This document shows, in pieces, positions 15,487-22,042 of a stretch of DNA of 23,172 nucleotides; within the stretch, counting starts at the first letter, position 1, and each line of letters opens with the position of its first letter. The DNA comes from Campylobacterales bacterium (GTDB lineage: Bacteria; Campylobacterota; Campylobacteria; Campylobacterales; JALSKU01), in NCBI GenBank assembly GCA_027023175.1, contig JALVWW010000328.1, positions 1 to 23,172 of the forward strand, given 5' to 3'. The notes beneath the pieces are model-generated. The model saw only the letters and a list, made by a program, of their open reading frames with translations, ran no database searches and was not told the origin of the DNA. Made by a program: the position numbers and the translations under genes.

Positions 15487-17566
15487 ATAACATTTTTAAT
15501 TGCTCTTTTGAATATCCCTTCTTCTTTAAATCTAAAATCATCTGTTGAAATTCTTTCATTTCTTGTGGATTAGTATCCAAATCTCTTTGTATTGTTCTTA
15601 TCTCTTGAATTGTAAATTTTAAATCTGGAGAGTTATCTAAACTTTTTTTGATTTCATCAAAGAATACATTGATATTTTCACCTGTACCACTTACTCTAAG
15701 CCATGCTTTTGTTCTTGTAAAAGCCGTAAATAATTTGTTTCTACCCCTAATAGTATTTCGTTGTGAATATAGAGCATCAAGTCCTGCCGCAAAGACCATA
15801 GCAGCTTCATTCCCTTTAGCTTTGTGTACTGTAGATAATGTAACCATATCTTTGATACTAAATGGAGGGGCGGCAAGTGTAGATGCTTGAAGATTATTTG
15901 AACGGATACCTTTTTCTGATAAATATAAAGATAATTTAGAAAAATATGCTTTAACATAACGATCATCCAAAACAATAACAAGTAAATCTTGGGGTTTCAA
16001 TCCATCATTAATAGCTTCTTCTATTCTATCAGCTATCCAATGACATTCTTTTTGTAAATCTTCTGCTTGATGACAATGGATAATATCTTCTTTTGTTTGG
16101 TAATTATAAATTGAAAGTGGACTATTTTCTTTATCTCTTCTTACTGTAACTGTCTCTCCAACCTTAAAAGATGGCTCGCCTTCAACGGTGTAGCCTACAT
16201 CCCTCCAATGATTAGCATCTTCAAGTTTTTGAACATGTTGTGGAGAATACAAACCAAAGCCTAGTGCATGTGCAGTAATTAAAACCTCTAATGGATTTCG
16301 ATAACATTTATAAAGAACTAAATCGTTTTTTTGTGTTGGATGTAAGTCTCTTTGGAATAGGCTTAAATCAATACATGGTTTTCCATGACTATCATTTCCA
16401 AATAATTCTTGTGGTGTTCTCTGATAAACATTAAATATAGATTGTAGTTCATCATATGCCCATACAATATTTTTTTTATTTCCATGTTCCCCATGTGTTA
16501 ATTGATAACAAAGTTTAAAAAATTCATTTGGTAAATCTTGAGCTTCATCTATTAAAATATAATCATATTTACTTTGAATCTCATGTTGAATAATATCATT
16601 ACAGACCACTTGAAACACATCATTAGAACTTATTTTTTTGGCCTCTTGAAATGAGAGGATATCCAACGAATTGTCAATACATGCATTATATGCGACACCA
16701 TCAATACTTCTTCCTCCCCAAGAATGAAGAATATCAATTAGATCCCAATTTGGTTCTGTACCAGCATAGTGCCAGTAAAATTTAGTTATTAATTCTTTAA
16801 TTAAATTATAAAGACTCTTTGTATAAAAAGTAAATAATATTTTTTTATTAGGATATTGTAAATGTATATTAGCAACTTTCATTGCTAAAACTATTGTTTT
16901 CCCTGAACCTGCTAGCCCACGAATTCTTTGTGGTCCATTAATCAAGCTAATCGCTATTTTTCTTTGTTCTTCATCAAAATTAGATATTTCTTTTTCTAAC
17001 TCAATTAAAATATTTGATTTACTTGTTGGGTCTTCTGAGACTTTTTCTCTTTTAGTGGTTTTAGATAAAGCTTTTGAACCCTCAATAATAGACCTTGATT
17101 CATTTAAAATATTATCTTCAAGTTTCTCATCTAACTCAATTTCTTTTAGTGTTTCAGATATTGCTGAAAGAGATGTCAATATATTATTTTCCAACTCATC
17201 ATATTTATTAGTCGTTGATAAGTATAAAAAGCTATCTAGTGGAATTGCTAAATTTCTTTTATTTATTCTTATAATTTTACTTCGTTTTAAAGATGTTTCT
17301 ATAAAACTATATAGTTGTTCAAGACTTTCATCATCTTCAATAATTGTACCTTCGCTGGATGGGTAAAGCAGAATTAAGCCATGATAAGGTGATAGAATAA
17401 CTAATTTTGCTTTAATTGAGACATCATCATAATCTTTAAAGATAGGAAATCCATAATAAATAATTGCATTTTCCAATCTTAGTTCAGTTGAATTTTTTGC
17501 TAAATAATCAAGTATAGTACTATCAATACCTTCTGGCTGAATTTCTGTTGCTATTATTTTTTCCAC
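15461..17566 (-). CDS. UvrD/Rep-like superfamily 1 helicase with extra N-terminal domain
   Basis: This 701-residue ATP-dependent DNA helicase-like protein has a Q-motif-like DEEQRKIA (198-205), Walker A GLAGSGKT (217-224), Walker B LIDEAQD (Asp340, Glu341), the late motif LSTVHKAKGNEAAMV (about 580) and AFTRTKAWLRVSG (about 630), all in SF1 order. Residues 1-190 are an added domain. Its core, ENAIIYYGFPIF...IKAKLVILSPYHGLILLYPS, has the strand pattern of NERD or restriction-endonuclease-like folds, but catalytic residues are not certain. The start is GTG with AAAGGG 8 nt upstream, and it overlaps the TAG of the recoded methyltransferase by one base. The TGA stop is followed by one codon and then TAA. 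There are no internal TGA codons in 701, so it is written in the standard code. Confidence 0.86.
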   Translation of the reverse strand: MEKIIATEIQPEGIDSTILDYLAKNSTELRLENAIIYYGFPIFKDYDDVSIKAKLVILSPYHGLILLYPSSEGTIIEDDESLEQLYSFIETSLKRSKIIRINKRNLAIPLDSFLYLSTTNKYDELENNILTSLSAISETLKEIELDEKLEDNILNESRSIIEGSKALSKTTKREKVSEDPTSKSNILIELEKEISNFDEEQRKIAISLINGPQRIRGLAGSGKTIVLAMKVANIHLQYPNKKILFTFYTKSLYNLIKELITKFYWHYAGTEPNWDLIDILHSWGGRSIDGVAYNACIDNSLDILSFQEAKKISSNDVFQVVCNDIIQHEIQSKYDYILIDEAQDLPNEFFKLCYQLTHGEHGNKKNIVWAYDELQSIFNVYQRTPQELFGNDSHGKPCIDLSLFQRDLHPTQKNDLVLYKCYRNPLEVLITAHALGFGLYSPQHVQKLEDANHWRDVGYTVEGEPSFKVGETVTVRRDKENSPLSIYNYQTKEDIIHCHQAEDLQKECHWIADRIEEAINDGLKPQDLLVIVLDDRYVKAYFSKLSLYLSEKGIRSNNLQASTLAAPPFSIKDMVTLSTVHKAKGNEAAMVFAAGLDALYSQRNTIRGRNKLFTAFTRTKAWLRVSGTGENINVFFDEIKKSLDNSPDLKFTIQEIRTIQRDLDTNPQEMKEFQQMILDLKKKGYSKEQLKMLFEKDDIEP

Positions 17567-18714
17567 TATGAGAACCCTTTTGTGATATTTCAGATTATAT
17601 CTAAATTTTGTTTATACAAGTTTTTGAAAATTCAAGCTACGACATCCACAGTCCACCCATTCCCAATCATCTTATACCTCTGAGTGTTAAATACTCCCTC
17701 CGTATAGTTATCAGACAGAGTCTGCAGTCTCTCACACTCCAAAGGTGTAAGCTTTCTAACATATCATTTTTTGGTGTACTGCATAAACTCATAATTAGCT
17801 GCTGTTAAACAGTTGGATTTTTCTTTCATAGCTCTTCATCTTCTCGTCTTTGAGTTTAAAAATGTAGCATCAAAGCACTCTCATGGTTTTATCTCGCAGT
17901 AGCCTTTTTTCGTATTTTCTCAAACAAGCAGTATTTTAGGTCATTGATTCCCTCATGAATTGGCTGTAAAGGTTGGAGATTTATGATTGATATCATACAC
18001 TCTTTTAGAACTCTCAAACCCTGCTATATCTACTTTAGCGACAGGTTTAAGTCCATTAACACTTAGTTTTGAGTTTTCTAAAATGGTGAAGTCTTTAAAA
18101 ATAAGTTGTCTTCTTGATTTTAAAAAGTAGTTTTTAACATTTCATCCACAAGCATAGTGTGCATCAAGGCAGTAGGATTTACTTCTATCTGTTACTCCGT
18201 CTTCCAGTATATCAGCCAGAACAATATTTTTATCTTCCGGTTGAGTGATATTTGGAATATTAGTCCAGTAGAGTCTTACTCTGTTTTGGGCAGAGACTAG
18301 GGAGCTGTTTATCATGATGGGTTCTACTCATAGATATTTGCTGATAACATCTTGATACTCTTTTTTCATTCTTACATTTTCAAATAGAAAATATTTTGGT
18401 TTTATGAGTTTTAGGATTCTTACATACTCGAAAAAGAGTTTACTTCTCTCATCTTTGAAGTTTAACTGCTTCCCTGCGAAGCTGAAACCTTGGCAAGGGC
18501 TTCATCCTATAAGTAGGTCTATATCTTTTGGGAGATTCTTTTTGTTAAGATTTTGGATGTCTCAGAGTTGTATGGTATCAGGATAGTTTTTAAGTGCGAT
18601 TTGGATGGCATATTTGTCTATCTCACTTGCATAGTAGGCATCTACTTTTATATTGGCTCTCTCTAATGCCACTCTTCAACAACTCATCCCATCAAATAGG
18701 CTTAATACTCTCAT
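17566..18714 (-). CDS. C5-cytosine DNA methyltransferase (UGA=Gly code)
   Basis: This is 382 residues when TGA is read as Gly; in the standard code it is broken by 13 stops. It transfers methyl from SAM to cytosine C5 in DNA. Motifs in order: I, LSLFDGMSC-G (Gly13=TGA); IV, LLIG-G-SPCQGF with catalytic Cys74 and Gly71=TGA; VI, FENV; VIII, AQNRVRLYWTN; a target-recognition region (about 190-300); then KSNCLTAANYEFMQY, LTPLECERLQTL and motif X, MIGNGWTVDVVA-G. It resembles phage/plasmid orphan methyltransferases. No restriction enzyme was found beside it, so it may protect the plasmid. It starts with ATG without a clear Shine-Dalgarno. The last ~15 codons overlap the helicase promoter and may be past the natural end. 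Confidence 0.87.
17594..17599 (-). promoter_or_regulatory. Promoter (-10) of the helicase-DUF2290 pair
   Basis: TTAGATATAATCTGA on the minus strand, 28 nt before the GTG start, matches the ABC-operon promoter (near 4365) at nearly every base. It lies inside the last codons of the UGA=Gly reading frame of the methyltransferase. That suggests the standard-code DNA begins at or just upstream of this promoter. Confidence 0.5.
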
Positions 18715-18739
18715 AATAAAATTAATTTAAAAAATAAAT

Positions 18740-18768
18740 TTGACAATAGTCAATAAATGTGTAGTATA
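18740..18768 (-). promoter_or_regulatory. Promoter and palindromic operator of the methyltransferase gene
   Basis: On the minus strand a -10-like TATACT (complement of 18763-18768) is followed by the perfect inverted repeat TTGAC-N4-GTCAA (18740-18753), which would sit around the transcription start. A repressor site here could keep methyltransferase levels in check. The 174-bp gap (18715-18888) shows no other gene. Confidence 0.4.
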
Positions 18769-18888
18769 GTTTATGTAAATTTCAAAAGTTTGTACAAAAA
18801 TGCAGAACAAGATATATACTAGTTAAACTTTTTCTATCCCTTACACACTTTTGCAAAAATAGATTTACACTAAAATAAAAAACGGAAG

Positions 18889-19707
18889 TTACAGTTTTAC
18901 AGGTTTACCATCACAACTGCACCAGCTGTCAAACTGAGTGTTTGAAGTTTGAGTATCACAGAATAAAAAAAGATTTTTAAAATTCAAAAAGATACTCTCA
19001 CTACATACTTTCGCCATTACAGCTCTCATACAAGAGGATGAATCAAACAGAAGTAAAACTTTACTTCCTTTTTTTTCGTCTAAAACTATTGAAGGTAATC
19101 CCTCTTGAAGAGACTGTATATGTTTTTGCAACTGTTGCAACACTCTTTTGGTGTCTTTACCATTGTATATCTCAAATGTGTAGATTTTTATTTCGCCATT
19201 TAGCCTTAGCTTCATAATAGCATCAGGAATAAAAAATGATTCATCTGCAAATATCAGTTTAGTTTTTGCTTTGAGTGGCAAATTCTTTTTTGTACTTCAG
19301 GTGTGGTCGTAGTAGGTGTCGTATAAAAGTACCTCTCATCCATTTTTAAGTACATAGAGATACAACTCTACCTGAAAATCTATTGCATTGGTGCGGTGGT
19401 AATAATCACGAAAAAACATACTACTTGTACCTATAGGCATTTTTATTCTATTTTCGTTGTATTGCAGATGTTCTATGAGGAAGTTTTTTCCTTTTGGTTT
19501 TAGGTAGTAATAGTTTTGTAAGCGTCAGAGTTTTGGGTGGACTCCAAAGGTTAATTTACCTATCATATTAAAAAAACTCAGTTCTTTAAATGCTTTGTTT
19601 AGATTTGGTTTGTGTTTGGCTATTCATAGCCTTATAAGGTGTGAGGTGTTTAAGAACTTGAAAATTGCCAGTGCCTCTAGGATTTTAATGGATCTCTCTT
19701 TTAGCAT
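18889..19707 (-). CDS. Replic_Relax/MobC-like winged-helix plasmid protein (UGA=Gly code)
   Basis: This is 272 residues with four TGA read as Gly. The N-terminus MLKERSIKILEALAIFKFLN followed by TSHLIRL-G looks like a winged-helix DNA-binding domain. The segment RLQNYYYLKPKGKNFL is the wing typical of replication-relaxation (PF13814) proteins, and FFRDYYHRTNAIDFQVEL matches the conserved His/Asn block after it. Residues about 150-272, from AKTKLIFADESFFIPDAI on, include a D...E-x-Y strand pattern (TFEIYNGKDTKRV) reminiscent of nuclease-like folds in this family. The ATG directly abuts the TAA of the ATPase gene upstream, so the two form an operon. It ends in TAA. The role is probably in plasmid mobilisation or replication control. 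The family call is moderate. Confidence 0.66.
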
Positions 19708-21000
19708 TTAGTTTTCTATATCAAATAAAGGTTTTAGTGGTTTGTCTTTGATGGTTTTTTGAATATAGTACAGCTCAATCTGCTCTTGTTTAAATTTAGT
19801 GAACATCTCTTTTGTCATACTGTTTTTATCTCCTAAAAAGAGCTTCGGCACTCTGTAAAGAAATGGCTGTATAAAGTTTGAACTGATGTAAAAGTTTCAA
19901 ACACTAAGCCTTTGCAGACTCTCTTTATCTATCCCTGTCTCTTTTGAAAAATAATTTATCTGTGAGTAGGAGTTTGCACCTATTATTTTTACATTGGTGT
20001 TACTTGTAATAGACTCTTTTAAAATAGGATTGATATTTTTTCAAAGCATCTGTGAGGCGAGTGTAATGTGAAGTGAGTATTTTCTGCTCTCTTCAAGTAT
20101 CGCTTTTACAGATTTTGTGGTGTAGTTTTGAAATTCATCTATAAATAGGTTTATAGGCATTCTATACTCTATTGGTATGTTAGCCCTATTTATTGCAATT
20201 GACTGCACCAGAGCGACAATAAACCTCCCCAGTGCCATTGATACATCACTTCATAGCATTCACTTTGAGAGATTAAAGACTATAATCTTTTTTTGGCTGA
20301 TGAGTCATTTTAGGTTTATACTCTCATTCACACTTGTAATGTTTGTAAATATATGAGAATTTAGTAGTGATTGGATTTTTACAGCGATAGACTGCTTTGT
20401 GATGGAGTAAATTGGCGAGTTGAAATTCTCTTTAAAAAACTGTGCAACTGCTGGATTATTTGATTTTGTTCAAAGTGCTACGAGGTCTTCATTGTTTTCA
20501 AGCATAAATCTTTGTAGGTCTCTTAGTGAGCTGTTATCTCTTTTGAGTAGCACTCAGATACAAGGTACTAAAAGTGATTTCATATTCAAAGTAAGTGTCG
20601 ATGAACTTTTTATCATCTCTTCAAACACTAGTGCGAGTTCGTTTGAGTATATATCTATCTCATTATCACTTAGATTTACTGCAAATGGATTAAGTGCGAA
20701 GACTCCTGTCTTTAAAAGTTTTGGAGTGAAATAGACTACTCTTGATTTGTCTAAAAATTTATTCTCTACAATCTCTTTAGCTACATCACCATGTGGATCA
20801 AGTACGATTACAGAACTTTTGTTTTTTTCTATCTGAAAGTTTATGAGATATTTTAAAAGTTCACTCTTTCAGCTTCCTGTCATCCCTGTAATGAGAGTGT
20901 GCTTTTTAAACTCACTTGAGGGTATTTTTTTACTAAAGAGATAGAATGAGAGTTTCATTCGCACTCTAAAGAGCAATGTGTGTAAAAAATTGATTATCAT
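19708..21000 (-). CDS. TraG/VirD4/HerA-like DNA-translocating ATPase (UGA=Gly code)
   Basis: This is 430 residues with eight TGA read as Gly. It is a hexameric-type RecA-fold ATPase that pumps DNA, as coupling proteins do in conjugation. Walker A is ITGMTGS-G-KSELL, where residue 44 is a TGA; glycine is required there and Trp would destroy the P-loop. Further motifs are VIVLDPHGD, FALNPF, the strand IIVFNLSK-G, Walker B NLFIDEFQNY, and EESRKYSLHITLASQML-G. A short basic/hydrophobic N-terminus (about 1-25) has no strong membrane anchor, so it resembles soluble TraG/HerA-like proteins of small plasmids. The 98-bp gap upstream (21001-21098) has no gene. The stop TAA abuts the start of the Replic_Relax-like gene. 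Confidence 0.8.
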
Positions 21001-21098
21001 TTTAGATGTATTTATAAGTGTAATTTATTAAAATCAAGGTGTCCCAGACTTGTACAATACTTTGTAAGGTATCTTATTCAAGTATTGAGCTTATTGCT

Positions 21099-21563
21099 CT
21101 ATTTCACAGATTCACAGAGTAAGGTATCTGCCTCTTTATATTTTTGAGTGCTGTTTTTATCCCATGATGGAGAGTTAAATCCTGTTACCTCTCCTTTGTC
21201 ATTTTTTATAGGCTCAAGTGTGACATAATCTATTATGATGATATTTGTACTTTTTTGACGGTAGAAGTAGTATGTTTTAGGAACTCTATCTTTAGGAAAG
21301 AGTTCTACTATTGATTCAAATGCTTTTCTCTCTTGTTTATAAGCGAGCGATACTATCTGCTCAATGATATTAGTAGCACTTACTCTTCACTTTTGTCATA
21401 TACAATCTATGTCGTTAATATAAAATATATTTTTGATAAAGTCATAATGATAGAGAAAGTATGCTCACTTATTTCATAATACTGCATTTGGTACAAATAC
21501 AGCTTTTACGAGGTGGTTTTTCTTTTGAGTTTTAATCTGTAGCAGGGTTTCAAATAAGCTCAT
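21099..21563 (-). CDS. Unknown 154-residue plasmid protein (UGA=Gly code)
   Basis: An open frame from ATG to TAG exists only if the four TGA codons (VL-G-NK-G-AYF and CI-G-QK-G-RVS) are sense. No family is recognised. It starts MSLFETLLQIKTQKKNHLV, is soluble, with alternating hydrophobic strands (FYINDIDCI, TNIIIIDYVTLEPIK) and uses TGG once for Trp (SPSWD). It is the first minus-strand gene left of the origin region and probably shares a transcript with the ATPase and Replic_Relax-like genes. It may be an accessory mobilisation or copy-control factor, but nothing in the sequence shows this. Confidence 0.6.
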
Positions 21564-21576
21564 AGTTATGTGTTAA

Positions 21577-21590
21577 TTTATAAAAAGCTT
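21577..21590 (+). repeat. TTTATAAAAAGCTT direct repeat, copy 1
   Basis: TTTATAAAAAGCTT here recurs with one fewer A as TTTATAAAAGCTTT at 21975-21988. The two copies flank the origin-like region, and they may mark its borders or be initiator sites. Confidence 0.35.
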
Positions 21591-21720
21591 TTTTAACTTG
21601 TACTCTTATTACATCATATCTTTTTATTTATTGCAAATATTTCAGTAGACTATTTTTTATGGATTATTTTTTTAAAATCACTATCGATTTAATAGTTATT
21701 TTAATTCAATATATTTTAGG

Positions 21721-21748
21721 GTGGCGCTTGTTGGCACTATAGAGCCAC
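21721..21748 (+). repeat. Inverted repeat GTGGC...GCCAC
   Basis: GTGGC (21721-21725) and GCCAC (21744-21748) can pair over an 18-nt loop. An alternative inner stem TGGC/GCCA encloses ACTATAGA. It is the only GC-rich spot in an AT-rich gap, followed by a run of A. It could be a terminator for minus-strand or upstream transcripts, a single-strand origin or part of oriT. Confidence 0.4.
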
Positions 21749-21769
21749 GAAAAAAGCCAAAAGACACAC

Positions 21770-21833
21770 TTTATGGGGTACTTTTTATGTAAAGGGCTCC
21801 TTTTATGGGGAATAAAGTACCCATTTATGGGTA
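21770..21833 (+). repeat. Iteron-like repeats and palindrome
   Basis: Three related units lie within 64 bp: TTTATGGGGTA (21770-21780), TTTTATGGGGAA (21801-21812) and ATTTATGGGTA (21823-21833). The last is half of the perfect palindrome TACCCAT-TT-ATGGGTA (21818-21833). TTACCCATTTATAAA recurs at about 21968-21982. Such units upstream of a Rep_3 gene are the usual initiator-binding iterons. The spacing is irregular, so this is tentative. Confidence 0.5.
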
Positions 21834-21974
21834 TAGTTATAAATATCCTATTTTTTACTACACAACATTTGAGAGACTCGTGTCAAGTGAAAATATTTGC
21901 AATTTGTAGTCTTGTGAATATACTTGATTACAGAACATTCCTAAAGCCTTTATTTATAAAAAAATAATTACCCA

Positions 21975-21988
21975 TTTATAAAAGCTTT
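21975..21988 (+). repeat. TTTATAAAAGCTTT direct repeat, copy 2
   Basis: This is the second copy of the string at 21577-21590. It overlaps the TTACCCATTTATAAA iteron relative and lies 55 nt upstream of the rep start, so it may also overlap the rep promoter. Confidence 0.35.
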
Positions 21989-22042
21989 AAATAAATTTTC
22001 AATTCAATTCATATACAGGGATGTTCTTTTAAAAACAAAATT

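Larger units (their letters stand above)
21564..22042. other. Probable plasmid replication origin region (no gene)
   Basis: These 479 bp separate divergent genes and contain no credible gene. They are very AT-rich and hold short direct repeats of the TTTATGGG type, two palindromes and a repeated TTTATAAAAGCTTT-like string. This is the expected place for the origin of a Rep_3 plasmid, directly upstream of rep. Confidence 0.55.

Noticed and set aside
15648..15981. Small frames on both strands inside the helicase gene
   Set aside because: Both overlap the conserved C-terminal helicase motifs and have no start signals of their own.
20420..20734. Plus-strand 104-codon frame within the ATPase region
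   Set aside because: It is a shadow of the recoded minus-strand ATPase gene, whose motifs are unmistakable when TGA is read as Gly.
21773..21967. 64-codon plus-strand frame across the origin region
   Set aside because: It covers repeats and palindromes, has no ribosome-binding site and no family resemblance.
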